A stretch of DNA of 64,000 nucleotides from a virus: positions 1-64,000 of IMG/VR virus record IMGVR_UViG_3300020438_005037; one strand, given 5' to 3'. The notes beneath the pieces were generated by a model. It worked only from the letters and a program-made list of their open reading frames with translations. It did no database searches and was not told the DNA's origin. Shown in pieces: positions 51,900 through 60,073 of the stretch. The position numbers were made by a program, and so were the translations under genes. Each line of letters begins with the position of its first letter. Position 1 is the first letter of the stretch.

Positions 51900-52472
51900 A
51901 TGGCTAGTAACATAGTTTCAACAACAATTAATGAAAATTACCCTATTGCTGGTCAAGACAACGATAGTCAAGGTTTTAGAGATAATTTTTCTGTCATAAA
52001 AACAAGTTTAGCAACTGCTAACACTGAAATAACCGCAATACAAGCTAATGCAAGTTATTTAAACGCCACAAATGATTTCAACGGAAATGTAATTAGAGAG
52101 GCTGATTTTGTAGCTACAACTAGTACTGTGTACAATATAGGAAATGCTGTAGCAAACATAAACGTCAATTGGAGCAATGGACATTATCAAACAATACAAG
52201 TTGGTGCAGATATTACAATAACCTTAACTGCATGGCCAGCAACAGGAAAATATGGAATCCTGCGTTTAGTAGTCACTGGAGATGGCACTGCATCTACAGA
52301 TACAATCCGTAACATCACTTGGGCAGCCACCGGAGGCAATAATATACGTAAAGATAATAACTTTCCCACAGCTACACAAGTCCAACTTACAACTAAAGCA
52401 AAAATTTTCGATTTTTGGACAAGTGATGCCGGTACCACTGTGTATGCTAGATATATTGGTGAATATAGTTAA
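51900..52472 (+). CDS. Virion structural protein with a diverged shared N-terminus
   Basis: 190 residues. The start (TTINENYPIAGQDNDSQGFR then DNFSVIKTSLATAN) is a diverged version of the N-terminal module of the other fibres, with the conserved Gly/Asp turn and DNF helix. The C-terminal half is beta-rich (YQTIQVGADITITLTAWPAT, GILRLVVTGDGTAST, TTVYARYIGEYS). I recall this as a common small structural protein of T4-like cyanophages. It is the last gene of the fibre block and overlaps the next by 1 base. Confidence 0.75.
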   Translation: MASNIVSTTINENYPIAGQDNDSQGFRDNFSVIKTSLATANTEITAIQANASYLNATNDFNGNVIREADFVATTSTVYNIGNAVANINVNWSNGHYQTIQVGADITITLTAWPATGKYGILRLVVTGDGTASTDTIRNITWAATGGNNIRKDNNFPTATQVQLTTKAKIFDFWTSDAGTTVYARYIGEYS

Positions 52473-52690
52473 TGCATCCATTAATAAATAATCTATCTCA
52501 ATACACAGATGAAGAATTATTGAAAAAGATTGATACATTAACAAATAATTATTGGCGTATTTCAAATAATGATTTGCGTGACCAAATTGTATTGACATTA
52601 GATACGTTTAACATAGAGCTCCAATCAAGACAGCAAAAAAACAAATTAGAAGATAACAAAGAACTTGACAATCTAATCAATATCAGTTAA
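52472..52690 (+). CDS. Small helical conserved hypothetical protein
   Basis: 72 residues. The pattern LSQYTDEELLKKIDTLTNNY, then RDQIVLTLDTFNIELQSRQQ and a DNLINIS end is, as I recall, a conserved small protein in T4-like marine phages. Two amphipathic helices suggest a coiled-coil hairpin. Its start overlaps the preceding structural gene, but it is followed by replication and metabolism genes, so which group it belongs to is unclear. Confidence 0.7.
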   Translation: MHPLINNLSQYTDEELLKKIDTLTNNYWRISNNDLRDQIVLTLDTFNIELQSRQQKNKLEDNKELDNLINIS

Positions 52691-52699
52691 TATAATAGG

Positions 52700-53215
52700 A
52701 TGTATTATGACTCACTTTCTATTCCTATCTATGAAGATGAAGATATTATTGATTTGTTATACAAGCATCCTGATTTTAATTTAGAAAACATTATTGCATG
52801 TAATAGCACAGATATAAAACATTACAATCAATATGCTACTGAGTTTTACTTAGATAAACTTGTTATATATCAACAACTAGATTTAGACATTCCTGAATTT
52901 GATAACTTGTGTCAACAAAACTGGTTGATGCCAACTGAATATAAAAAAATTGATATTAAAACATATTTGCTAAGTAAATGCACTACACAAATAGAAAAAA
53001 ACAGAGTAGTTGAAGAATTATCTGCTTTTGCAGAAAAAAACCTATTTAATTTGTTACGCTATCTTATATTCCTTGTGGATCATTTGAGACAAAAGCAATA
53101 TCTATGGGGTGTAGGTAGAGGTAGCAGTGTTGCCAGTTATGTTTTATACTTGATAGGCGTACATAGGATAAATTCTTTAAAATTTAATTTAGACTGGCAG
53201 GAATTTTTACGTTAA
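52700..53215 (+). CDS. Fragment-like relative of bacterial DNA polymerase III alpha
   Basis: 171 residues. The C-terminal WGVGRGSSVASYVLYLIGVH followed by RINSLKFNLDWQEFL matches the GPGRGSAAGSLVAYxLGIT...P..F.L.FERFL segment of DnaE/PolC. The protein ends just before the PDFDxD catalytic aspartates would appear, and the PHP domain is absent, so it cannot polymerise. Proteins of this kind are, by my recollection, conserved in T4-like cyanophages, implying selection for the remaining part. It might mimic or inhibit the host replicase. Alternative: coincidental retention of a nucleotide-binding loop. Confidence 0.75.
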   Translation: MYYDSLSIPIYEDEDIIDLLYKHPDFNLENIIACNSTDIKHYNQYATEFYLDKLVIYQQLDLDIPEFDNLCQQNWLMPTEYKKIDIKTYLLSKCTTQIEKNRVVEELSAFAEKNLFNLLRYLIFLVDHLRQKQYLWGVGRGSSVASYVLYLIGVHRINSLKFNLDWQEFLR

Positions 53216-53226
53216 AGGAGAACAAC

Positions 53227-53592
53227 ATGCCAATGAAACAACAGGGAAGAAAAATTTATAAAACAGCTCAAGGAAAAATGATCGATATGGACTTGCTAAG
53301 ACAAAGAAACGAACTTGTTCCTGCAGTTGGAAATGCTAAAGTAAATGCTCGTGGTGATGAATTAGGTCCTGGCGGTATCATTATTAGGAAACGCGAAGAT
53401 GTTTTGAAAGAATACTACGAATCTAGTGAGGGCATGCCAATTGAAGAAGCTGTTATCGCCACCGATGAACCAATTGTAGCTGCAAAAAAACCCACAGTGA
53501 AGAAAAAGCCACAAAAACTTGAAGAAGAAGTTATTGTGCCACAGGAGAAATGGGTAGAAGATGAAGAAGGTAATTTCTACAAAAAGGAATAA
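53227..53592 (+). CDS. Conserved hypothetical protein with a disordered acidic tail
   Basis: 121 residues with a strong AAAGGAGAA site. The N-terminal half (KIYKTAQGKMIDMDLLRQRN, ELVPAVGNAKVNARGDELGP) is a block I recall from T4-like cyanophages. Residues 60-110 are a low-complexity Lys/Pro/Glu region, and the end is WVEDEEGNFYKKE. Unknown role; the composition suggests a linker or scaffold-type virion or assembly factor rather than an enzyme. Confidence 0.72.
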   Translation: MPMKQQGRKIYKTAQGKMIDMDLLRQRNELVPAVGNAKVNARGDELGPGGIIIRKREDVLKEYYESSEGMPIEEAVIATDEPIVAAKKPTVKKKPQKLEEEVIVPQEKWVEDEEGNFYKKE

Positions 53593-53598
53593 AATTAA

Positions 53599-53808
53599 AT
53601 GAAAAGATTTTTTGTGTATAAAATTACAAAAAAAATTACGTTAGAAATAGAATTTTTGCAGAAAAATACATCCATAGGATGGTTTCCTATATTTAATCAT
53701 TCTTTAGATGTTAAATTTAAGGGTTCACAACAAGGATTTTATTGGAGTATTTTAATACTAGGAATAAAATTATTTGAGATAGATATTTACAAAAACACAC
53801 AACAATAA
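53599..53808 (+). CDS. Small hypothetical protein
   Basis: 69 residues, basic and aromatic, with beta-like alternation (FFVYKITKKITLEIEFLQKN ... FYWSILILGIKLFEIDIYKN). The hydrophobic run near residues 49-60 is too short and interrupted to be a sure membrane segment. Six bases after the previous gene, 7 before the co-chaperonin. No family recognised. Confidence 0.55.
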   Translation: MKRFFVYKITKKITLEIEFLQKNTSIGWFPIFNHSLDVKFKGSQQGFYWSILILGIKLFEIDIYKNTQQ

Positions 53809-53815
53809 AGGATAC

Positions 53816-54160
53816 ATGTACAACATTGTAAAAGGCAACTTGCGACCGATTAAAGATAAAGTAATTGTCACTGACATGCACTTTGGTGAACAGACAACCC
53901 AAGCTGGTATCATTATCAAAGATGACGATGGAACAAATCAAGGCATACACCCTCGTTGGGCGAAAGTTTGGGCCAAGGGACCTAAAAATGAAGATGATTT
54001 CCAAGTAGGTGACTGGGTTTTGATAGCTCATGGACGTTGGACCAGAGGAATAAAACTAGAAACTGCAGACGGTGAAATTATTGTACGCATGATAGATAAC
54101 AATGATATTTTAATGGCTAATCACGAAAAACCTAATGATGCATGGGTCGGCACGGAATGA
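53816..54160 (+). CDS. GroES/gp31-like co-chaperonin
   Basis: 114 residues. The GroES fold starts with LRPIKDKVIVTDMHFGEQTT, followed by QAGIIIKDDDGTNQGIHPRW (the mobile-loop region), AKVWAKGPKNEDDFQVGDWV and HGRWTRGI, matching the RPLxDRVxV...G.II...KGP......VGDxV pattern. T4 gp31 replaces host GroES for capsid-protein folding by GroEL; a similar role is likely. It overlaps the MazG gene by 4 bases (ATGA). Confidence 0.87.
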   Translation: MYNIVKGNLRPIKDKVIVTDMHFGEQTTQAGIIIKDDDGTNQGIHPRWAKVWAKGPKNEDDFQVGDWVLIAHGRWTRGIKLETADGEIIVRMIDNNDILMANHEKPNDAWVGTE

Positions 54161-54567
54161 AACAAATTGATTTACAAAAATATAAAGATTTTGTAGAAGC
54201 TGTTACATCAGATCAATCTAATGACACTGAAAGTCTATGTAACAGATTACAAAAATTAGAACATGAAACTAATGTAAACATATCTCTCTTATTAACAGGC
54301 GCAATAGGATTATCATCAGAAGGAGGAGAATTTGCAGAAATTGTTAAAAAATGTATTTTCCAAGGCAAGCCATTGGATAAAGATACTAGATTCCATATCA
54401 AAAGAGAACTTGGCGATATATTGTGGTATTGGATCAATAGTGTTCGTTCACTCGGATTGGATCCAAACTCAGTTATAGAAGAAAATATTGATAAATTAAA
54501 ATCACGCTATCCTGGTGGGGAATTTAATCCATACTACAGTGAGAATAGAAAAGAAAACGATTTATAA
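54157..54567 (+). CDS. mazG: MazG-like nucleotide pyrophosphohydrolase
   Basis: 136 residues from ATG 54157, overlapping the co-chaperonin stop. The all-alpha MazG core is visible: GLSSEGGEFAEIVKKCIFQG with the first ExxE metal site, then KRELGDILWYWINSVRSLG with the second (ELGD). It hydrolyses NTPs or dNTPs, and in cyanophages MazG has been linked to nucleotide pools or (p)ppGpp, although direct evidence is disputed. Here it stands next to replication and dTMP genes. Confidence 0.85.
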   Translation: MKQIDLQKYKDFVEAVTSDQSNDTESLCNRLQKLEHETNVNISLLLTGAIGLSSEGGEFAEIVKKCIFQGKPLDKDTRFHIKRELGDILWYWINSVRSLGLDPNSVIEENIDKLKSRYPGGEFNPYYSENRKENDL

Positions 54568-54584
54568 GACAAAATAATACACTC

Positions 54585-54613
54585 TTGACAAATATTTACT
54601 TTTGCAGTATAAT
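54585..54613 (+). promoter_or_regulatory. Sigma70-type promoter
   Basis: Perfect TTGACA (54585-54590), 17-bp spacer, perfect TATAAT (54608-54613), 28 bases before the clamp-loader ATG at 54642. The best match to consensus in the window. Confidence 0.85.
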
Positions 54614-54641
54614 AAGATAATAAACCTAATTAGGATCGTGC

Positions 54642-55556
54642 ATGGAAACATTATGGGTAGAAAAATACAGACCAAAAGAAATTGATGACTATGTATTTGT
54701 TGATAAATCACAAAAAAAGTTGGTTGAAACATGGATAAAAGATAAATCTATTCCTCATATACTCCTAGGTGGCCATGCTGGTATAGGTAAAACTACACTA
54801 GCTAGACTCCTTATTGAAAAGTTAGATACACATCCAGCAGACGTATTAGACATAAATGCAAGCAATGTAAATGGTGTAGAACATGTCAGGACTACTATTA
54901 CAAACTTTGTTCAAATGATCCCATTTGGTGATTTCAAGATTGTATTATTCGACGAAGCTGACTTTTTATCACTCTCTGCACAAGCTACTCTTAGGAGTAT
55001 TTTTGAAGAATATCATGAATTTGCAAGATTTATTTTAACTTGCAACGATCTATATAAAGTAATGCCAGCTTTACAAAGTAGATGCCACACAATTGATATA
55101 CAAAAAACAGATAAGACAGAATTTACTGCTCGGGTAGCTACAGTTTTAATGAGAGAAGGCATTACACCAGATCTTGATGTTTTAGATACGTATGTTAGAT
55201 TATCATTTCCTGATCTCAGGAAATGCCTTAACACAGTACAACAAAATATTGAAGATAACTCATTGATTCCACTAGATGACTCATCTGCATATGTACAAGA
55301 CTGGAAGCTAATAGCCCTTGATCTTTTCAGAGAAAATAAAATATTAGAAGGCAGGAAGACGCTGTGTAAAAATATGCGTAGAGAAGAAATGCATCAATTT
55401 TATGGATTTTTATTCGAAAATATTGAAATTTTCGGCGACGAAGAACAACAATTCAAAGCCATTCATCTGTTACGTAAAGCAACAGTTGATCACACAATAT
55501 GCATAGATCCGGAAATAAATCTTACATCCTGCCTTATACATTTATCAGAATTATGA
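54642..55556 (+). CDS. Sliding-clamp loader ATPase subunit (T4 gp44/RFC-small type)
   Basis: 304-residue AAA+ ATPase. Starts with the clamp-loader signature [15 protein letters not shown]. Walker A is [10 protein letters not shown] at residues 43-52, Walker B is [12 protein letters not shown], sensor 1 lies in the [20 protein letters not shown] region with the SRC arginine-finger motif, and the lid contains [16 protein letters not shown]4 gp44 loads the gp45 clamp with gp62; those genes are not in the window. The stop overlaps the ferredoxin start (ATGA). Placing gp44 ahead of ferredoxin and thyX differs from the T4 order. Confidence 0.95.
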   Translation: METLWVEKYRPKEIDDYVFVDKSQKKLVETWIKDKSIPHILLGGHAGIGKTTLARLLIEKLDTHPADVLDINASNVNGVEHVRTTITNFVQMIPFGDFKIVLFDEADFLSLSAQATLRSIFEEYHEFARFILTCNDLYKVMPALQSRCHTIDIQKTDKTEFTARVATVLMREGITPDLDVLDTYVRLSFPDLRKCLNTVQQNIEDNSLIPLDDSSAYVQDWKLIALDLFRENKILEGRKTLCKNMRREEMHQFYGFLFENIEIFGDEEQQFKAIHLLRKATVDHTICIDPEINLTSCLIHLSEL

Positions 55557-55921
55557 CTTATATTGTAAACGACGGCTGTATCAAATGTAAACATATGGAT
55601 TGTGTAGAAGTATGTCCGGTTGATTGTTTTTATGAAGGAGCAAATATTTTAGTAATAAATCCACAAGAGTGCATAGATTGTGGTGTTTGTCAACCTGAAT
55701 GTCCAGTGGATGCTATTTTACCAGAAAACAAAGTACCAGAAGGAGAAAGACAGTTTTGGATAGATTTTAATCAAAAATGGTCAGATATATGGCCTAATAT
55801 TACCCAGAAAAGATCTGAAGATGTGCCAAAAGACCATGCTAAATGGCAGTATCGGCCGGATAAACTAAACTTACTAGACGAAAACCCTGGCAAAGGGGAT
55901 CCACCAGAGGAGGACGAGTGA
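55553..55921 (+). CDS. fdxA: 7Fe (FdxA-type) ferredoxin
   Basis: 122 residues from ATG 55553, overlapping the clamp-loader stop. [20 protein letters not shown] and [12 protein letters not shown] place Cys at 9, 12, 17, 21, 25, 40, 43, 46 and 50, the same spacing as Azotobacter ferredoxin I. In that scheme 9/17/50 hold a 3Fe-4S and 21/40/43/46 a 4Fe-4S cluster. [18 protein letters not shown] and the C-terminal tail also fit FdxA. It is a low-potential electron carrier. The immediate neighbour ThyX needs reduced flavin, so the ferredoxin may donate electrons for nucleotide synthesis or to a host enzyme. The GTG of thyX overlaps its end. Confidence 0.92.
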   Translation: MTYIVNDGCIKCKHMDCVEVCPVDCFYEGANILVINPQECIDCGVCQPECPVDAILPENKVPEGERQFWIDFNQKWSDIWPNITQKRSEDVPKDHAKWQYRPDKLNLLDENPGKGDPPEEDE

Positions 55922-56610
55922 AAGTAAAATTAATAAGTTATTCTCAAGCTGTTGATTTTCAAAACTATGGTATTGTAGATCAACAAGAAGAAGACATCAC
56001 TGCACAAGACCTAGTGGCTTTTTGTGCTCGAGTGTCTAATCCAAGTAACCAGATGAATACGCAAACCAGTGAGCGATTATTGAAATACTTGATTAGACAC
56101 AAGCACTGGTCACCATTTGAAATGGTTAGTGCCTGCCTTGAAATTGAAACTACTCGCGATATTGCACACCAAATTGTCCGACACAGAAGTTTTGCCTTCC
56201 AGGAATTTAGTCAACGCTACGCAAATCCTGCGGAATTTGGTGAACAATTTGTAGTAAGAGATGCTAGACTACAAGACGAAAAAAATAGGCAGAACAGCAT
56301 AGACACAGATGATCCTGAACTCGCAGCACATTGGATCCATAAACAAAAAACAGTAATTGAAACTGCTAAAGCTGCATACGAATGGGCAATAGACAACGGC
56401 ATAGCAAAAGAACAAGCAAGAGTGGTTTTGCCCGAAGGCTGTACAAAAACTAGATTATACATGAATGGGTCTTTGCGAAGTTGGATACATTATATTGAAC
56501 TAAGAGGTGCAAACGGTACACAAAAAGAACACATGGATATTGCCCATGAATGTGCAAAAGTTGTAGCAAAAATTTTTCCAAATATAATGAATTTTGTTAA
56601 TGAAGGATAA
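55918..56610 (+). CDS. thyX: Flavin-dependent thymidylate synthase ThyX
   Basis: 230 residues from GTG 55918. It makes dTMP from dUMP with methylene-tetrahydrofolate and FAD. The ThyX motif lies at residues 88-101 as [14 protein letters not shown] (family RHRxxSxNxxSxRY; here the first Ser is Ala). Upstream [20 protein letters not shown] and downstream [20 protein letters not shown] with the active-site Ser and Arg are intact. It overlaps ferredoxin upstream and dCMP deaminase downstream, an obvious dTMP-supply operon. Confidence 0.96.
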   Translation: MKVKLISYSQAVDFQNYGIVDQQEEDITAQDLVAFCARVSNPSNQMNTQTSERLLKYLIRHKHWSPFEMVSACLEIETTRDIAHQIVRHRSFAFQEFSQRYANPAEFGEQFVVRDARLQDEKNRQNSIDTDDPELAAHWIHKQKTVIETAKAAYEWAIDNGIAKEQARVVLPEGCTKTRLYMNGSLRSWIHYIELRGANGTQKEHMDIAHECAKVVAKIFPNIMNFVNEG

Positions 56611-57085
56611 ATTTGTACAAGCTTACATGGATGTTGCTAAACGATTTTCTTTACTTTCTACAGCTAAAAGACTACAAGTAGGAGCTATCATTGTCAAAGA
56701 CGACCGTATCATATCAATAGGATACAACGGAATGCCAAGCGGATGGGATAATAATTGTGAAAATACACTGTTTATAACAAAAGATGAAGCCCAAGGGTAT
56801 AACATGGAGGGCCAAGGATTTACAAAAACTAAAAATGGTAATTGGACAAAATTAAAATCTAAACCTGAAGTGTTACATGCTGAAAGTAATGCTATAGCTA
56901 AATTAGCACGTAGTAGTGAAAGTGGGAAAGATGCTGCAATTTTTGTGACTCATCAGCCCTGCTTGGAATGTGCAAAATTGATATTCCAAGCAGGTATTAG
57001 CAGTGTGTATTATTCAACCGAATACAGATTAACAAACGGTGTTGATTTTTTAAACACTGCAGGTGTTTTAATTGTTAAAGTTTAA
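56600..57085 (+). CDS. dCMP deaminase
   Basis: 162 residues from ATG 56600, 11 bases inside thyX (frame open from 56594). Zinc-dependent cytidine-deaminase fold: KRLQVGAIIVKDDRIISIGY, NGMPSG, zinc His and catalytic Glu in HAE at 93-95, second zinc site PCLECAK at 120-126. It converts dCMP to dUMP, the substrate of ThyX, and so shifts pyrimidine deoxynucleotides toward T. Its stop codon lies in TTTAA, sharing bases with the stop of the convergent phoH. Confidence 0.94.
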   Translation: MKDKFVQAYMDVAKRFSLLSTAKRLQVGAIIVKDDRIISIGYNGMPSGWDNNCENTLFITKDEAQGYNMEGQGFTKTKNGNWTKLKSKPEVLHAESNAIAKLARSSESGKDAAIFVTHQPCLECAKLIFQAGISSVYYSTEYRLTNGVDFLNTAGVLIVKV

Positions 57086-57810
57086 ATTGAATTTACATCT
57101 CCATAAATGTTAAGAACTTCTTTTACTGCTTCGTGTCTCTCAATATCTGTGTGCGTGAACCTTACTACATCAATACGTGTAAGATTTTTGTGATCAATAT
57201 GTCTAATAAAATTTACTAAACCATTATCATTTATCCTATCAGCTTGCTCTAAATCTCCTGTTACAACCATTTTTGAGTCATCTCCTATCCGAGTTAATAA
57301 CATTTTCATTTGGTTAGGAGTTGCATTTTGCATTTCATCGGCTAAAATAAATGATTTTTTAAATGTTCTTCCTCTCATATATGCTAGAGGCGCTATTTCG
57401 ATTATTCCTTCATCAATCATTGTAGAAATTTCTCTTGAATGAAAGTAATCTCTTATCACATCGAAAATTGGTTTAGTCCAAGGAGCCATTTTCTGTTCCA
57501 ATGTCCCTGGCAAGAATCCTAAATCTTCGTCAACACTTACAGCAGGTCTAGTTATTATAATTCTGTTTATTTCTCCTTGTTTCAATAACTTTACTGCTAT
57601 TTGCACTGCAATTAATGTTTTACCTGTCCCTGCAGGACCAACTCCAAATACAATATCTTTAGTCTGATCTAAAAGTTTGATCATATATGTTTCTTGATTT
57701 TGATTCCTTGGTAACACATACACTTGTCTTTTCTTTTTTTGAAAATCAAAGTTAACAACATTAGTAGGTTCTTGATATCTCGGCTTGCGAACCGATCTTT
57801 TTGCACTCAT
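57082..57810 (-). CDS. phoH: PhoH-like ATPase
   Basis: 242 residues, the only gene on the minus strand. PhoH family P-loop ATPase: Walker A GPAGTGKTLIAVQIAVKLL, RIIITRPAVSVDEDLGFLPG, then a Walker B-like ILADEMQNATPNQMKMLLTR and GDLEQADR. The first 30 residues are basic (SAKRSVRKPRYQEPT). Start chosen at the Met preceded by AAAGGAGAAC rather than the upstream frame extension to 57882. Role in phage is debated (phosphate stress, RNA metabolism). A perfect inverted repeat sits in the leader at 57827-57845. Confidence 0.94.
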   Translation of the reverse strand: MSAKRSVRKPRYQEPTNVVNFDFQKKKRQVYVLPRNQNQETYMIKLLDQTKDIVFGVGPAGTGKTLIAVQIAVKLLKQGEINRIIITRPAVSVDEDLGFLPGTLEQKMAPWTKPIFDVIRDYFHSREISTMIDEGIIEIAPLAYMRGRTFKKSFILADEMQNATPNQMKMLLTRIGDDSKMVVTGDLEQADRINDNGLVNFIRHIDHKNLTRIDVVRFTHTDIERHEAVKEVLNIYGDVNSI

Positions 57811-57826
57811 TAAGTTCTCCTTTAAT

Positions 57827-57845
57827 GTGTAGGTAATGCCTACAC
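57827..57845 (-). promoter_or_regulatory. Inverted repeat in the phoH leader (operator or RNA hairpin)
   Basis: GTGTAGG (57827-57833), 5-base spacer, CCTACAC (57839-57845), 17 bases upstream of the phoH start on the minus strand. A TTGACG on that strand (57860-57865) may be its -35. The position is right for a repressor site or a translational hairpin. Confidence 0.4.
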
Positions 57846-57891
57846 TAATATTTATGAACGTCAACAAATCATTAAACTGCACTGTATATGC

Positions 57892-57912
57892 GATAAATAA
57901 ATATAATAAATA
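57892..57912 (+). promoter_or_regulatory. Two tandem late-type ATAAATA motifs
   Basis: GATAAATA (57892-57899) and AATAAATA (57905-57912), the second 12 bases before the ATG at 57925. The only promoter candidate for the following + strand genes in the divergent gap with phoH. Confidence 0.5.
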
Positions 57913-57924
57913 CTAGGATAAATT

Positions 57925-58506
57925 ATGCAGGATATATATGATATTATAAAAAATATCGAACGCATTTACGATAGCACAACAAATTTTAAAATATTAAAAG
58001 ATTTTGAAAGAGTTTTAGATGAATTAAATGTATATGTATACGACAATTGGATGGACGGTGAATTAGCAGAAGGACCTATTGTTGATAGACATTGGATTAC
58101 CTGTAAATTCTTTTGGCTACGTAAGAATATGCCTGATCCGGAAGGTGGCAAACGCTTATTAGACTACAATTGTAAAGTAACGTATCAAAAAGAATTTTTA
58201 ATCAAACCAAGAAAAATAAGAACACCTGATGATATTCGACCAGGCACTAAAAAAGGCAAATTGGACAGAGAAACAATATGGATTGTATCTATAACAATGC
58301 CAAAAAAATTAATAGCAGATATATATAGAAATTACAAAAATGATTGGGACTGGGAAACAGAACCAAATGAGGATATAGGAGATAGTGCTACTTCACAACC
58401 AGCAGATATGGCAGTTGATCCTGGAATGGCTGATCCTGGTATTGATCCAGCTCTACCTGCAGATGCTGTACCAGCTGAGCCACCTGCAGCAGGAGGTACT
58501 GAATGA
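57925..58506 (+). CDS. Conserved hypothetical phage protein, Pro/Ala-rich tail
   Basis: 193 residues. The N-terminal 140 residues are well folded (DIIKNIERIYDSTTNFKILK, DFERVLDELNVYVYDNWMDG, KRLLDYNCKVTYQKEFLIKP). The block is familiar from T4-like cyanophages, where its role is unknown. The last 45 residues are disordered, rich in Asp, Pro and Ala. A late-type promoter and a position before the lysis genes suggest a structural or assembly function, by inference only. Stop overlaps the next ATG by 4 bases. Confidence 0.75.
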   Translation: MQDIYDIIKNIERIYDSTTNFKILKDFERVLDELNVYVYDNWMDGELAEGPIVDRHWITCKFFWLRKNMPDPEGGKRLLDYNCKVTYQKEFLIKPRKIRTPDDIRPGTKKGKLDRETIWIVSITMPKKLIADIYRNYKNDWDWETEPNEDIGDSATSQPADMAVDPGMADPGIDPALPADAVPAEPPAAGGTE

Positions 58507-59219
58507 GTTTAAGACAAAATGATTTAAAATATTTTGTAGACAGTATTTTTGAAATAGATAGTTTCTCTTCTAAGATGGGAAATGATAGTGATATTGTTAC
58601 TGTAAGTTTTTCTTTAAAAGAAAAACAACCAGCTGACGACTTAGTTGATTTTTTAGAAAAAGGATATAATTTTATATTAGATGCAGATGTATCACCTGGT
58701 GAGTTAGAAAATTCAAATTTTAAAGTATTTGTAGAAATAGAACGTGATAAAGATATTGGCAAAAATATCTATGAGATGATTCAAGGTGTAACAAAATTAA
58801 GTGGTGTTGATAATTGGAAATATAGATATTATAAAAATTTCCAAAGCAAAACAGCAACTTTGGAAAATTTTGAGATTGATATTCCAAAGGATTCCGACTC
58901 TTATGCATTGAACAAAGATCAAGTCACTATGGAAAATTATAAAAATTTCTTTAAGAATAGTTACTTAGAATCAGTTGAAATGATTAATGACACAATAATT
59001 TTACATAAACCTTTTAGCGACAAATTGAATTTAAAATTTAATGCAATAGGAAAAACAGATAAAATACTTGCCAATATTAAGGAAAGCTTTAATCCTTGGG
59101 AATTTGCAGAAATAATATATCTCACAAAATACATTGGTGATTACAATATAACCAAATATGGTCAAAAATTAACTTTTGAAAATGAAGGACATACCTTAGT
59201 AGCAGAAAGGATGTGTTAA
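58503..59219 (+). CDS. Conserved hypothetical phage protein
   Basis: 238 residues, acidic, Asn/Lys/Phe-rich, soluble. It begins MSLRQNDLKYFVDSIFEIDS with a likely helix, then beta-rich blocks (DIVTVSFSLKEKQPADDLVD, NFKVFVEIERDKDIGKNIYE). No enzymatic motif. It overlaps both neighbours (ATGA upstream, taATG downstream), so it sits in one operon with the 57925 gene and the endolysin. Function unknown; probably virion-related by context. Confidence 0.7.
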   Translation: MSLRQNDLKYFVDSIFEIDSFSSKMGNDSDIVTVSFSLKEKQPADDLVDFLEKGYNFILDADVSPGELENSNFKVFVEIERDKDIGKNIYEMIQGVTKLSGVDNWKYRYYKNFQSKTATLENFEIDIPKDSDSYALNKDQVTMENYKNFFKNSYLESVEMINDTIILHKPFSDKLNLKFNAIGKTDKILANIKESFNPWEFAEIIYLTKYIGDYNITKYGQKLTFENEGHTLVAERMC

Positions 59220-60073
59220 TGGCAAAAGAACATTTTGCATTTGAATTTACAAAAGATATGGCACATGAGCTTTTACAAGGAAACAGTGAATGGCAAGAAT
59301 GGTATGAATCAATGTGTGAAATCTTGCCTCTTTGGAATATTAATACTGTAGAACGAGTAGCTGGATTTATTGCACAATGCGGACATGAATCAAGAAATTT
59401 TATTGTGCTAACAGAAAATTTAAATTACAGTGCTGCAGCTTTAAATAAAATTTTTCCAAAGTATTTTATACGAGCAGGCAAAAATGCACAAGATTATCAT
59501 CGTAAACCTGAAAAAATAGCTAATGTTATATATGCTAGTAGAATGAATAATGGTCCTGAAGATAGCGGAGACGGTTGGAAGTATCGGGGAGGCGGAATCT
59601 TGCAGTTGACTGGCAAATATAATTACAGCGCATTTGCAAAAGAAGTAAAAATGACTGCTGAACAAGCTGTAGATTACGTAAGGACAAAAAAAGGAGCATT
59701 AGACAGTGCATGCTGGTTCTGGGACACAAATAAGCTTAATACCTACTGTGATAATCAGGATGTGGTTGGTATGTCAAAAAGAATCAATGGTGGCACTATT
59801 GGTTTAGATGATAGGAAAAAACATTACATCCATGCACTTGATGTTTTAGGGGGCGATTATGAAACTCCTGAACCTGATTACAATACTGTGCTAAAAAAAG
59901 GATCACGAGGCACGCTTGTTGCAGAAATGCAAGAGATATTAGGAATAATGCCAGCTGATGGAATATTTGGTCCTGGTACAGAAAAAATTATAAAAAATTG
60001 GCAGTCAATGCATGGACTCTCTCCAGACGGAATAGTAGGTCCAAACACAATAGCTAAATTATTTAATAAATGA
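59219..60073 (+). CDS. Endolysin: GH19 chitinase-like lysozyme with C-terminal peptidoglycan-binding domain
   Basis: 284 residues from ATG 59219 (1 base overlap). GH19-like catalytic domain residues 1-205: RVAGFIAQCGHESRNFIVLT with the catalytic Glu, then YRGGGILQLTGKYNYSAFAK (the typical GRGxIQLTGRxNY segment) and SACWFWDTNKL. Residues 215-284 are a PG_binding_1 domain (LKKGSRGTLVAEMQEILGIM, ADGIFGPGTEKIIKNWQ, LSPDGIVGPNTIAKLF). No signal peptide, so release requires a holin. It cleaves the glycan strands of peptidoglycan. The stop overlaps the i-spanin start. Confidence 0.93.
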   Translation: MAKEHFAFEFTKDMAHELLQGNSEWQEWYESMCEILPLWNINTVERVAGFIAQCGHESRNFIVLTENLNYSAAALNKIFPKYFIRAGKNAQDYHRKPEKIANVIYASRMNNGPEDSGDGWKYRGGGILQLTGKYNYSAFAKEVKMTAEQAVDYVRTKKGALDSACWFWDTNKLNTYCDNQDVVGMSKRINGGTIGLDDRKKHYIHALDVLGGDYETPEPDYNTVLKKGSRGTLVAEMQEILGIMPADGIFGPGTEKIIKNWQSMHGLSPDGIVGPNTIAKLFNK

